Below, piece after piece: positions 47,401 through 55,800 of a DNA stretch of 64,000 nucleotides. Origin of the DNA: Microglena sp. YARC (Eukaryota; Chlorophyta; Chlorophyceae; Chlamydomonadales; Chlamydomonadaceae); the NCBI GenBank assembly GCA_022414725.1, contig CM039464.1, forward strand, positions 62,662,213-62,726,212, in the 5' to 3' direction. The position numbers and the translations under genes were made by a program. The notes beneath the pieces were generated by a model. It was not told where the DNA came from, did not search any database, and saw nothing but the letters and a program-made list of their open reading frames with translations. Every line of letters begins with the position of its first letter. Position 1 is the first letter of the stretch.

Positions 47401-50050
47401 GGTGGTTGGCAACAAGTACGTGTATATTGAGTGTATCCCCCTGGTTTAATAGCCTAATCCTCGCCAGCTTGCTAGGCTTGCCTACCTTGACGGCTTGTAG
47501 TTGAGTTGTTCCTTACTCTCTGTAACATAGCCTTTATTAAACAGCATTGATGGCCTATACCATATTTTCTGTGTTTGTGTGTGTGTGTGTGTTTACAAAT
47601 AGAGTAGCTTCATGGCGGTTTATTGGTGGTTGGCCCCAGTGCAAGCAAGCAGACTGGCCCCTTCAACCCCTCGCCTCTTAATAAGGCTTACCGGAAAAAG
47701 CCGTTTCTCTCGCAGTGTCCCCCAACAACAAGTAGGTTCATCCTGAGTGTATCTGCCTTGTTTTGTGTGTGTTTGGGTTTTTGGCGGAGCCCCCCCTTCA
47801 GGGGGGCGGGAGCCCCTACTGTTACCTTGTTTCCCGTTTGTGTGATTGACTGGAATGCGACCGAGACGAAGGTTGACATGTAAGCCAACTGTCTCGTAAC
47901 TAACTGGCTTCGGTCTGCTCCATTCCATTGCCACCTGTCATTCTGATAGCCAACACTCTCCGCCAATTTTCCGCGTCGCTTGCGACACTGCCTGGGACTT
48001 GTTTTGTTTGACTAATAATAATAGAGTAGCTACAAGGCCGTTCATTGGTGGTTGCCCCCAGTGCAAGCAAGCAGACTGGCCCCTTCAACCTCACGCCTCG
48101 TACTCAGGCTTACCTAGAAAAAAGCCTACCACCCCGTGTCTCAAAACAAGTAGGTGTATCTGCCTTGTATTGTTGGTGGTTGGCCCCAGTGCAAGCAAAC
48201 AGGTTGCCCCTTCAACCTCACGCCTCGTAATAAGCCTTACCCTTTTTTTGTAGCCGCCTCCCTTGCCACTTATCCCAACAACAAGTAGGTCTATCTGCCT
48301 TCTATTGATTTATTGTCTATCTGCCTTTGATTGTATTGTGCGTCTGCCTTTTATTGCTTTATTGTGTATCTGCCTTTGATTGTTGGTGGTTGGCCCCAGT
48401 GCAAGCAAACAGGCTGGCCCCTTCAACCTCAAGCCTTGTAATAAGTCATCCTGTTTATTGTATGCATGCCAGCATGAGTGTGATAGCAACTGGTTGCCAG
48501 TCTAACAAGAAGTAAGTGCCCGACCTGTCCAACGCGAATGTCCTACTGTAGGTCTCTCTCCGACTTTCTTTATGAACACTATATTGGCTCTGTTTAGCGA
48601 CAGGGGGCCCATTTCCTGGGTGGAAATCCTTCCGATACAAAACAAACATTATACAAGTTATACATGAAAATAAATAAATCTTAACTTCCAAGATATGTCA
48701 CAATGACTCTTCTAAGGACGTGGGGTTAAGGGAACCAGCTTGTAAGTATGCGATGGACAGGCTTACATCACACCTAGAGTCCAGTTACCATGCCGGTCGA
48801 CAATCCTCCGGGTGGGCCCAGGTGACCTCGATGGGGTTCGAACCAGCAACCTAATAAGACCCCACACCTGCTTCAGTTCGATCCGGTATCGAAGTTATAT
48901 ACATACACATTATACAAGTTAGCACCAGCACCAAAGCCAGCATTGAAACCAGCACCAGCAGCAAAGCCAGCACTACAACCAGCACCAAAGCCAGCACTAC
49001 AGCCAGCACCAAAGCCAGCATTGAAACCAGCACATAAACCAAAACTAAAATCAAGAAGACCAACACCAGCACCACCTCCCCCCCCTCCTACTCCCAGGTA
49101 CCTAGCCACTGGCTCAGGCAGTGGTGTTGTCAATATCTATTCGCGTGACCAAGTCTCCTCATCAGGTGGTGGAGGGGGTGCCAAGCGACTTGCGTTTGCC
49201 CCTTCTGCCCCCAAGCCTCTGAAGGAGCTCATGAACCTGACAACTAAGGTGGACACGCTCACATTCAGTCCTGACTCACAGGTATGTGTGGGATGAGGGT
49301 GGGGGGTTCAATGGCGGTGGTCGTAGGCATGGGAGGGGGGGGGGGGGGGGGGGGGGCAGTAAGGTGGTACAAGCAGGGAGGGTTGTGTTTAGGTAGTTTG
49401 GTAGATATTGATTAGGGTGGGACTTGCCCGACCTTGAACAATCAAGCTATATTACCATCTTGTCCGTCCCTTGCACGTCGTACTGTCTTGACCACCTCAC
49501 ACCATGCTTACACGCCTTTCTTTCACCACCTTACCCGCCCCTCCACAGATCCTGGCTATCAACTCTCGCATGAAGAAAGACTCCATGAGATTGCCCACTC
49601 TTTACCACCCACATATGAACCATACCCCACATGCACGCACCTTCACCCACACACACCTATCCTACCCACTCTATACCACCCACCCACGAACCATACCCCA
49701 CCCCACCTGCACAAACATTCATCCACAGATCCTGGCTATCAGCTCTCGCATGAAGAAGGACTCCATGAGGTTGGTGCGAATGCCATCACTCACCATCTTG
49801 TCCTGACCATCTCACTCCATGCCCACCCACCCTTCCACAGATCCTGGCCATCAGCTCTCGCATGAAGAAGGACTCAATGAGGTTGGTGCACATGCCATCA
49901 CTCACCGTGTTCAGCAACTGGCCCACGGATCGCTCTCCTCTCCACTATGTCCACTCCCTCGCCTTCAGCCCCAACGGCGGCTTCCTGGCCATTGGCAATG
50001 CCAAGGGGCGGGCGATTCTCTACCGCCTGCATCACTACCCTGACATCTAG
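34008..50050 (+). CDS. UTP18: U3 snoRNA-associated protein 18 (UTP18), WD40 protein, 12 exons, complete
   Basis: UTP18 is a WD40 subunit of the U3 snoRNP (SSU processome) and acts in 18S rRNA maturation in the nucleolus. My exons are 34008-34064, 34145-34258, 35811-36069, 37845-37973, 38696-38905, 42616-42755, 43676-43765, 44570-44740, 46305-46419, 47039-47153, 49098-49281 and 49841-50050. They total 1794 bases (597 aa plus stop), every phase joins, and all introns are GT..AG. The N-terminus is basic, then strongly acidic (exon 3 Asp/Glu run), as in the family. WD blades follow, with HTGGHPLLMTAGLDKKIRLF (exon 6), GRRPHFYIYDLAA (exon 8), GDGVVHTWDMRTRRC (exon 10) and GSGSGVVNIYSRD (exon 11). 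The C-terminus GNAKGRAILYRLHHYPDI matches the usual UTP18 ending. Human UTP18 is about 556 aa, so the length fits. The start is the first ATG before the lysine-rich MVKKSKAHIVYK. The end of exon 1 could be 34061 instead (GTGGTA donor). Nearly 90% of the gene is intron, made largely of exon-edge copies, described separately. Confidence 0.95.
34654..34855. mobile_element. Palindromic MITE, family C
   Basis: Left CAGTGATTTTATTTTTAGC, GCAGCTTCTAGGAAGGTCCC; right GGGAGCTGCCTAGAAGCTGC, AGCTGAAAAGAAAAACACTA. The two ends are complementary over about 50 bases. No convincing target duplication. Confidence 0.7.
34962..35113. mobile_element. hAT-type MITE, family A (opposite orientation to its neighbour)
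   Basis: Starts TAGGGATCGGCAATATGATA and ends CATATGATTTGCCGTTCCCTA-type. Flanks TGGATATG and TGGATTCG match at 6 of 8. Lies in UTP18 intron 2. Confidence 0.88.
35177..35358. mobile_element. hAT-type MITE, family A, perfect target duplication
   Basis: Starts TAGGGACAGGCGTACCATGT, ends ATCTTGCCGTTCCCTA. TACATATG flanks it exactly at 35169-35176 and 35359-35366. Lies in UTP18 intron 2, 63 bases from another copy. Confidence 0.9.
35370..35805. repeat. 62-base repeat, then CCCAA/CCCTA pentamers before UTP18 exon 3
   Basis: TTTATGTTTGCATTACTACC, GGCATCTATTAATGTGTAGG and TATCATCATCCCCAATACTA recur about four times (35380-35580). Then CCAACCCAACCCAACC with CCCTA and CCAAA variants fills 35600-35803, ending in the exon 3 acceptor (ACCCGCAG). 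Confidence 0.88.
36040..36590 (+). repeat. Exon-edge tandem copies: UTP18 exon 3 end with its donor, about five units
   Basis: The real edge (36052-36090) reads ACAACACAGCCTGCGTCAG then GTGCGTATGGCCAAGCCAAT. Copies start near 36173, 36300, 36427 and, truncated, 36557, each about 125 bases apart, with ACACAGCC...GCATCAGGTGCG preserved in several. The intron part (GGGTGCATGGGGGCTAATAA) is copied too. Confidence 0.88.
36580..36985. repeat. ACAC/ACTAACAC microsatellite in UTP18 intron 3
   Basis: CATACTAACACACACACGCA-type units. ORFs in it are Thr-His artefacts. Confidence 0.92.
37019..37214. mobile_element. Palindromic MITE, family C
   Basis: Left CACTGTTTCTTTTTGGGGCT, AGCAGCTTCCATCCAGCTCC; right GGGAGCTGCCTAAAAGCAGT, GTGAAAAACAG. 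The interior carries AAGCTTGCAGCTGCATTGG like the copy at 31855. Confidence 0.65.
37285..37712 (+). repeat. C-rich repeat ending in an exon-edge copy of UTP18 exon 4
   Basis: CCACCACCACC and CACCCACCCA runs fill 37285-37660. Then 37661-37712 repeats the exon 4 junction (acceptor CTCCTACAG, then AGCCCCACAGCCGCCGTAAG). The real exon starts at 37845 (AGCCCCACAGCCGCCGCAAG). Confidence 0.85.
37974..38475. repeat. TC-rich tandem repeat after UTP18 exon 4, unit about 120 bases
   Basis: TATCTCTATCGCTAATGCTC and CCCCTCTCCCTCCTACCCC recur about five times, separated by (TC)n. It begins within ten bases of the exon 4 donor. Confidence 0.9.
38915..39120 (+). repeat. 20-base minisatellite and exon-edge copy of the UTP18 exon 5 end
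   Basis: GTATGCGTACGGGAAATATT repeats about seven times (38925-39062). At 39069-39118 the exon 5 end is copied (GCTAGAGCTAGACATGGGAA, GCTGCTGCCAG), compared with the real edge at 38876-38905 (TAGCTCTAGACATGGGAAAC). Confidence 0.8.
39178..42615 (+). repeat. Exon-edge tandem array: UTP18 exon 6 start with acceptor, about 12 copies
   Basis: Exon 6 starts at 42616 with GGACCATTGAAGTGACACGC, ATGAAGGATGCTAACCAGCA, TGAGCCCCATGCATC. The same junction recurs near 39188, 39345, 39508, 41370, 41513, 41628, 41797, 41930, 42068, 42219, 42365 and 42485. Most have a pyrimidine-rich acceptor remnant (for example TTTCTTTCTTTTGTGTAGGG) and a shared intron filler of CCAACACCCCACAACCAAC. One copy has expanded into a minisatellite. 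Confidence 0.92.
39520..41250 (+). repeat. 19-base minisatellite CATAAAGGGCGCTAACCAG, about 90 units
   Basis: Units are almost identical, with a few 18-base (one G or A missing) or 20-base variants. The unit is a slightly shortened version of the exon 6 sequence CATGAAGGATGCTAACCAG. It starts inside one exon-6-edge copy (ACCATTGAAGTGACTCTCAT) and ends in the continuing exon-like sequence CATGAGCCTCGTGCATCTTA. Confidence 0.97.
42756..43375 (+). repeat. Exon-edge tandem copies: UTP18 exon 6 end with its donor, three full copies and one partial
   Basis: After the real exon 6, segments ending at about 42933, 43098 and 43261 repeat TTCCACACTGGGGGCCACCC, CTGGTCTGGACAAGAAAATC and AGGTTGTTCCAG then GTCAGT. 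Each stays nearly open in the frame encoding QFHTGGHPLLMTAGLDKKIR. Each follows GATTGTCTACAG, a possible acceptor. The partial copy is at 43357-43372. Confidence 0.92.
43376..43660. repeat. CATA microsatellite in UTP18 intron 6
   Basis: Imperfect ACATACATACATAC (43550-43630) preceded by unique sequence. No gene. Confidence 0.85.
43766..44330 (+). repeat. Exon-edge copy of UTP18 exon 7 and flanking intron
   Basis: 43973-44053 copies exon 7 (GGTAAACGAACCCCAAGGTG, CATCCACTTGGATAACTGCC, TTTGCCAATGGAGGTGCACA) and its donor GTAATGAACTGGGT. The following GT-rich intron (TGCTTGGCTGTGG, GAGATACTGGGGT) is repeated as well. The copy is frameshifted and lacks a good acceptor, so it is probably not an exon. 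Confidence 0.85.
44340..44560. repeat. CACACCCACT/ACAC repeat before UTP18 exon 8
   Basis: CACCCACTCACACCCACTCA units, then ACACAC, end in the exon 8 acceptor CTACCTTCCTGCAG. Confidence 0.85.
44775..46230 (+). repeat. Exon-edge copies of UTP18 exon 8 end, including a 36-base minisatellite (about 29 units)
   Basis: The real edge (44692-44740) has GGCCAGCTGGGGGGCTCAGA, CCCCCTTGTAGCTTTCCAGG, GAGACCAG then GTCAGT. The 36-base unit (44931-45975) has GGGGCCAGTTTGGGTGCATG and GACCCCCTCGTGGCTA, clearly the same sequence. The last unit returns to TTCAGGGAGACTAGGTCAGT. Further copies lie at 44804-44826, 46048-46078 and 46162-46222. Because 36 is divisible by 3, ORFs of about 300-400 residues appear on both strands; they are not genes. 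Confidence 0.95.
46231..47035. other. UTP18 introns 8 and 9 contents
   Basis: CAACCAACAAAT tetramers (46228-46300) precede exon 9. Intron 9 begins with G-rich GGTGGTGGAGGGGGG sequence containing a 26-base poly-G tract (46564-46589). Then come AT-rich tandem units of about 38 bases (AATACTAAAATATAATGTAA, 46900-47005). Confidence 0.75.
47154..48520 (+). repeat. Exon-edge copies of UTP18 exon 10 end, interleaved with family F and G elements
   Basis: The real edge reads GCATCCCTCGCAGTGTCTCC, CAACAACAA then GTACGT. Copies: 47296-47341 (best), 47708-47731, 48133-48149, 48253-48285 and 48475-48513. Most copies are followed by the same intron start (TATCCTGAGTGTATCTGCC) and preceded by a family F segment (TGGTTGGCCCCAGTGCAAGC) at 47626, 48045, 48172 and 48384. 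A family G element lies at 47780-47999. Confidence 0.8.
48700..49090. repeat. SINE-like element and (GCACCAGCACCAAAGCCA)n before UTP18 exon 11
   Basis: 48712-48880 resembles a tRNA-derived element on minus (GGTTCGAACCAGCAACCTAA region). 48920-49075 repeats AAAGCCAGCACTACAACCAG-like 18-base units, open as Pro-Ala-Pro-Lys but intronic, since exon 11 joins correctly at 49098. Confidence 0.7.
49282..49840 (+). repeat. Exon-edge copies of UTP18 exon 12 start with acceptor, two copies
   Basis: At 49549 and 49729 the acceptors CCCTCCACAG and TTCATCCACAG precede ATCCTGGCTATCAACTCTCG and ATCCTGGCTATCAGCTCTCG with ATGAAGAA(A/G)GACTCCATGAG. The real exon starts at 49841 with ATCCTGGCCATCAGCTCTCG. Only the last copy runs into the full C-terminal sequence. 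A 24-base poly-G tract is at 49333-49356. Confidence 0.92.
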
Positions 50051-50460
50051 TCGTCTAGTCCGGCTGGACGTTATTGTTACTTCATGAGGTGTCGATCGAT
50101 GGCAAAGATCCCCTGATAGATAAATGCATATTCGAGGAGGGGGTTGCAATCAGGGTACGTCAGGAGGACCCCCAGCTCTGCTACCTGAGGCGCATCCAAT
50201 TGTATAGCCTGCATCGCTGAGACACACCCAATTGTATTGCCAGAGACGCAACGGACCCTTCGACGTTGCCTCTGCGACGGAGAAGCAGCGTCCTGAGCAA
50301 CCCTGGGTGAAATACGTGTTTATCTGTGTAGGACTTGATCTCAGATCATCCGTCCTCACTCACTGTCTTCAGCAACTTGCCCACAGCCCGCCCCCCCCTC
50401 CCGATAGATTCACGTATATTCGAAGGGGGGGGGGGGGGGGGGATGTCTTCGTAGTACTAG
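50051..50460 (+). repeat. Partial copies of the UTP18 3' end beyond the stop, plus a short TIR element
   Basis: 50330-50395 resembles the exon 12 segment with ATCACTCACCGTGTTCAGCA (here CCTCACTCACTGTCTTCAGC), followed by GATAGATTCACGTATATTCG like the real downstream DNA at 50115-50135. 50151-50305 is bounded by CAGGGTACGT and AACCCTG with flanks GTTGCAAT/GGTGAAAT (6 of 8) and resembles 13420-13600. Confidence 0.6.
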
Positions 50461-50655
50461 GTAATGATAACGCCTGGAGGGGCGTGATGTTAAGGGAGCC
50501 CGTCGTACGCGGGTGGGGAGCGATCCCCTACCTCAACTGGACAAGCTACCATCGCGGTTGACGACGACCTGCAACGCCAAGAGCGACCGAAGGGGGAGTT
50601 GAACCCCGGACTCTTCATTCTTTAGCGATCTGGTCTACCACTAGACCATTGAAAA
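50461..50655 (-). mobile_element. tRNA-derived SINE (family E)
   Basis: Plus-strand view: GTAATGATAACGCCTGGAGG at the left, GACAAGCTACCATCGCGGTT in the core, GGGGGAGTTGAACCCCGGAC and GGTCTACCACTAGACC at the right, which on minus is a tRNA-like head. No clear target duplication. Confidence 0.75.
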
Positions 50656-50839
50656 TCACTGAAAGAGGCTAGCTGAGGTTGATTTTACTGAGGCTGAACT
50701 GAGGCTGTAACCGATTTTGTCTACACTTATCGGACTTAGTTAAACCATAGCTATAGCTTTATAACTGGGTTTTAACCGAGCTATAAAACCTGCATCTAAC
50801 AGTAGGGAATATGTGTGTTTCTCTGTATTACTTGATCTC

Positions 50840-50915
50840 AGATCATCCAATGCTATGCTAAGGGGCAGGCAATTCTCTATCGCCTGCACCACTACCCTGA
50901 CATCTAGTCCAGACG
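50840..50915 (+). repeat. Copy of the last 50-60 bases of UTP18, including its stop
   Basis: ATGCTATGCTAAGGGGCAGG, CAATTCTCTATCGCCTGCAC and CACTACCCTGACATCTAGTC repeat the gene's end (49998-50058). It is preceded by TTGATCTCAGATCATCC, also present at 50335-50351, so the unit is a tandem copy of the gene end plus downstream DNA. Confidence 0.85.
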
Positions 50916-51100
50916 GACGGTATCGTGACTAAAGGGGGAGAAGATACATACAACTGTTTTTCCTGTTGTTAAGGTTGGGCAAGTCCCCGTAGTCTATTCG
51001 GCATCCCCTGGACTGTTTAAATACATTCATGCGTGTGTTGTAATATGCATGTTTTAAATGCATGTGGTGAAATATGCATGTCAAAACATATCAATGTATG

Positions 51101-51474
51101 TAACAGTCCAGGGGTAGGCCAAATAGGCTTAAGGGACTCGCCCAACTGTATAGGAAGGGATTAAAAAGAAAAAGCACTGATGAACTGAACCCCAAACAAT
51201 CGTTGAACCGACGGGTGGCCTGAGTTCGTGCTACAGTAATAATCAATCAATACATATGGCTTACAGTGCGTTAACACAGTAATACAATGATAGCAATTTG
51301 TGTTTTTACATACATACATGGCAAACAGCTCCGGATGGATTAATGTAGACGAGTCCAGTGGATTGTAGTATGTGTTTTTTGGGGCTCAGTTCATTAGTGT
51401 TTTTTTCTTTTCAAGCCCTTCCTGTACGGTTGGGCAAGTCCCTTAAGCCTATTTGGCCTACCCCTGGGCTGTAA
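51101..51474. mobile_element. Fold-back element, family D, with long inverted ends (about 100 bases)
   Basis: Left TAACAGTCCAGGGGTAGGCC, AAATAGGCTTAAGGGACT; right GGCAAGTCCCTTAAGCCTAT, TTGGCCTACCCCTGGGCTGT. Inner parts also pair (GATGAACTGAACCCCAAACA with GGGGCTCAGTTCATTAG). It is flanked by ATGTATG and CATACGTAC. A related right end is at 50960-51020. Confidence 0.78.
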
Positions 51475-51519
51475 CATACGTACATGTGTGCATATTCCTA
51501 GTACTTTATCTCAGGTCCC

Positions 51520-51600
51520 ATTGCCATGGTGACTTTCCCCAGCTGCGGCGTACGGGAGGGTCCCCTTAATACCACGCCCATCCAGGCGTTATCTTTTTTT
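51520..51600 (+). mobile_element. SINE 3' fragment with poly-T tail
   Basis: CATGGTGACTTTCCCCAGCT, GCGGCGTACGGGAGGGTCCC, CACGCCCATCCAGGCGTTAT then CTTTTTTTT. Same type as 60637-60717 and 61115-61187. Confidence 0.65.
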
Positions 51601-51664
51601 TATCTCAGGTCCCCCGTCGCGTTCTTGTCATTATTTGGGGACCAGGTCATTGAGTGCTTAGTAA

Positions 51665-51860
51665 CAGGGTAACTACAAAGGGCGCGCAGCAGCGCGATTT
51701 TGTGCACCATTGTTGAGCCCCACTGCAAGTTCTGCGCAGTTTTTTCAACCCCCTGTGGGCGCAGCCCGCAGTTTTTGCTCTTTTCGCACTAGAAAGCGCT
51801 GGCCCATTTGACGGTTGTGCGCTTTAAGCGCTGACAAATTTGACAAAATGTAGTACCCTG
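51665..51860. mobile_element. hAT-type MITE, family B
   Basis: Ends CAGGGTAACTAC and TGTAGTACCCTG; flanks CTTAGTAA and CTTAGTCA (7 of 8). Immediately followed by a SINE family E fragment (51866-51955). Confidence 0.85.
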
Positions 51861-51865
51861 CTTAG

Positions 51866-52848
51866 TCATGATAACGCCTGATAGGGCGTGGTATTAAAGG
51901 AGCCCCGACTTACAGCGGTAGAGAACGGGCTGGTACTTTACCTGGACAAAGCTTATGATGAGTGCTTATTTATAGTGCCCCTCCTGTGGCACGAACTAAA
52001 AAATGTCGGTAAAATGATTGTTTGAGGTTCAGTTCATGAGTGCTTTTTCGTGAGACCCTCCTCCCATGGTCGTGCAAGTCCCTTCAGGGAGTTCAGGCTA
52101 TTTGGTCTACCACTGGACAGGTGCAACATGCATACATCCCCTCCTGATAATCTAGTTGCGATCATGATTATTCGAGGTTGGGCAGGTCTCTTACTTCTAT
52201 TTGGCTACCCCTGGACTGTAACCACTAAGGAGATACTGGGGTGTACACATGGCATACGGTAAAATGTTCTCCACAAACCAGACGCCATGGGTCCGAATTC
52301 TGGTGCACTCGTTGTCATACCGGTATTTATTACACTAGCATTTGTTTTGTTGTGCAAGGTATTTCACCTCAGTAGGTGGGTCTCCCGACACTTATGCAGG
52401 CCACTAGGCCAGAGTTAGACCAATACAATCCCACTCAACACCTTCCTGGGAGATCATCCAACCATCCTCGGAAAATCAACATAATGTAGATAGATGTACC
52501 GATATACTAATCATGCAATTTGATATATGGATGTAGAATTCGATTTTGAATTTGAATTATTGCACGGTTCTTCAGCCAACTCTGGGATACTCGCCTGTAA
52601 AGTGCGGTATTGCAACAAATTCTAGGAAGGCTATTTTCCTACCCTGGCACTGTCTACACTTTTGTCTGCCCATCTTTCCTCCTCCCATACTCAGAAGGCT
52701 GCCTGGAGGATGAAAGTTCATGTAATGGTATCCAGCAAAATCCTCGGAGTCCTAGGCTAACGTAAGAGGCTAGCACTAGTCCAAAGCTAGAGCAAGGAGA
52801 CCCATCCTTTTAGGTCAAAATTATTTCATTAAAAAAAACCAATCCAAT
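51866..52848. other. Intergenic region: transposon fragments, no gene
   Basis: 51866-51955 is a SINE fragment. 52030-52110 and 52180-52220 are family D ends (GCTACCCCTGGACTGTAAC). 52355-52470 is related to 56095-56200 and 59625-59715 (GGTGGGTCTCCCGACAC). The remainder to 52848 is unique; 52490-52560 is AT-rich. Confidence 0.55.
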
Positions 52849-55800
52849 TCAATATAATCTGCTGCCCCAAGCTTGACCTGCTTCAGCCTTAGGCGTGCCC
52901 CCCCCCCCTCCCCCCCTATTAGGGGTTAGTTTCAGCATGGCCCAGAAATATTCCAGCGCACAATCGCCAAGTGCAGCAGGTAAACCGAGTCGGCAGTCCG
53001 AACAGTGCATAGCGTGCCCACACGCATCCATTTTTGATTCATGGGCAACAAGCTGGACTTCTTTACTTTTGTTGTTGCTCCTGTTCCTGGAGGCATTACA
53101 GCCTCCACACAGACTGGAATGGACTATGTCACAGTCCCAAGTGGCTTGATCTGCCACAACCTCCTTCCTAGCAGCCTCCTCATCACTACTCTCCTTTCCT
53201 CCCTTTGCAGCCCCCGAAACATCCAAAGCATGTGACACGCGCAACACGAACACCACTTTAAATTTTGACCTTCTCTCTAAAAATTTACCTGGAGCTGGGG
53301 GGGTTCCCTTCTTGTGGTACTGAACATCTATGGCCGCCTGGAAGTAGTAGCCTTTGTGGTAGACCCTCATCGCTGGAATTCTAATATCCATGACACTGCT
53401 TGCCCACCCACCCAAGCCCTGGCCTCGGGCTGCTTGACAGAGCTTGGAAACATGCCACCAGTCAAGTGCTGTTGTCCACTCGGTACTGGAAGGCTCAGAT
53501 GCACGCGGTGGCCCAAACCAAGATGGGGGACCTGCCTGATCCAAGTCCAAGGTACAGTTTTGAAGGGACAGCAGCTTGCATAGCATCTGGGGTGTAATAG
53601 GAACCCAGGGGGCAATGACATTCAGGCTGGCAAGAAAGGAGGGGGTAAGGTGCTTCAGGCGGATCCTCTGGGACAGCAATGACAGCTGCGACTGGCTGGG
53701 CGTGTTGTGTCGGACCCAGAGGCAGGCCAGAACCAGCACGTCATTCTCCGAGTCAGCCTTCAGGAGATCTGATGAGATCAAGGCCAGCATAGCGTGGAAG
53801 GTCAACCTTAGGAAGGGCTCCAACTCCTCTGGAGGACTCTTGCACATGGAAGTTGCATTTGGATGCTGGATAATCAGCTGGTTACCACACTTAGTGAGTA
53901 GTCCAGCAATCGGGTGCTTATCACAGAGGAGGGGAGCAGATGACATGAGGGAGCAGATACAGTTAATGTCATCAACACTACCCAGGTCTGCGCCCTCCAG
54001 TTTAGAGATGGCTGTGGCACACTCCTCCAGGCATCCCTTCTCTTCAAGACGGTCGGCCAGGCGATACAAGAGCACCAACATGGAGGTCCTGCTTGCGCCG
54101 ACCTGCTGCTTGTCATGGGTCTTGTCCAATGCCTGCAGCATGAACCACATAACAAACGGAAAGTGCTCGATTAAATACGTTGAAATCGATCATTAGACTT
54201 GGGCAGCTCTGATATTGCTCAAAGTTCTCATTTAGACCAACGCGTGTCCCCCCCCCCCCCCCCTCCCCTTCCCCCTCTCCTCTCCCCTTCCCCCCCCCCC
54301 CCCCCCCCCCATCTTTCCCCCAGCTCCCCCCCCCCCCCCCTTCCCCCTCTCCTCTCCCCTTCCCCTCTCACCCCCCTCTCTCTACCCCGTAAATCACTCA
54401 AACGTGTGAGCGAGCAAGCAACAAATCAGCCAACCAATTTATGGTATCTGGTGATGGCTCTGATCAGGTTACCAAAGCATTAAAGCAACTATGTTCACTT
54501 TTGGGGGCTCTCAAAGACTATGAATCCTCCGTGAGGTTTACAACTAGCTAGCACATTTAATATGCTTGCATATGGTTTACCTTGTTCACTTCCTCGGCAA
54601 ACTTTCCATTATACATGTGACGTAGCAGTACCTCGGCTGCTAGTTGTTCCTCCTCTTCTACAGGTATTTCCAGCACCTGCATATATAATCATTGATTGAT
54701 TTGGACAACCGCTGAAGTTGGGGAACTATTGGCTCTGCTTCACACTGCTTACAATACAAAGTGAGGAGAGAATCATATCACATTATGCACTTTATGCACA
54801 TTGTGCAGATTTAGATTAATAAATCATTTGCACGGAGAGTACGTAGTTTTCTATATCATTTGTATGCACAGTATGTTCAGGATGTACATGATTTACAATA
54901 TGCAGATTTCTGAATCATTAGCATTCACAGTACGTACAGTATCTAGATTTCTTAATCGTGTGTTTGCACATGTACATTTCTTCGCATACATGTACACATC
55001 TGGCAAACCTAGAACTAGATATGTAGAAGAGGTGGGAGATGGATGGGCTACGTTCTTGGAAAATAGGTAATGATAACGCCTGATGGGGTGTGGTGTTAAG
55101 GGAGCCCGTTGTATGCGGGTAGGGAGCGGTCTTCTACCTCAACTGGACAAGCTACCATCGCGGTTGACAACGACCTGCAACTCCAAGAGCGACCGAAGGA
55201 GGGATCGAACCCCCGAAGGAGGGATCAAACCCCCGACTCTTCATCTTCAAAGTGATTTGGTCTACCACTAGACCAATGTATATCACCCAAACCAAACTGG
55301 ATACGTAGAAGATGTGGAACATGGATGGGCTACGTTCTTGGGAATTTATCCATGATTCTTCCCACCTGGGTTTATGTTGTATTTTTTAGGGTTCAGGGTT
55401 CAGGGAATTTATCCCTGGTTCTTCGCACCTTCACTTTTAATCAATAGGTGTATGCATGCCTTGCAGGGTAATTCAAAGCGCGCGCTTTTGCGCTTTTGAG
55501 CGCTGACTTTTTGACTTCCTGTGCGCTTTAAGCGCAGTTTTTTGCACCCCCTCATGGGCGCTGCAAGCAATTTTTGCGCTTTTCGCACTACAAAGCGCAG
55601 TTTTTTTGTTTTCAAGTGCTCTAAAGCGCTGGCCAATTTGGCCATTTGAAGTACCTTGGTATGCATGCCTTGTATCCAGTAGGTAAGCAGGTTGTAGGCA
55701 AGGTAAGGCGAATCCAGCGAGCACCTACTTATACAGCAATGATGCCTTGTATACATATCCAAACATCAGAGCACTACCAGCCATACCATTATTGCATATA

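Noticed and set aside
48920..49097. Pro-Ala-Pro-Lys repeat as an N-terminal extension of UTP18 exon 11
   Set aside because: The acceptor at 49097 joins exon 10 in the correct phase to the conserved blade; the repeat lies before it and is not needed.
50461..50655. A functional tRNA gene on the minus strand
   Set aside because: The tRNA-like part is the head of a repeated SINE with poor arm pairing and a long unrelated tail; the same structure recurs at several sites.
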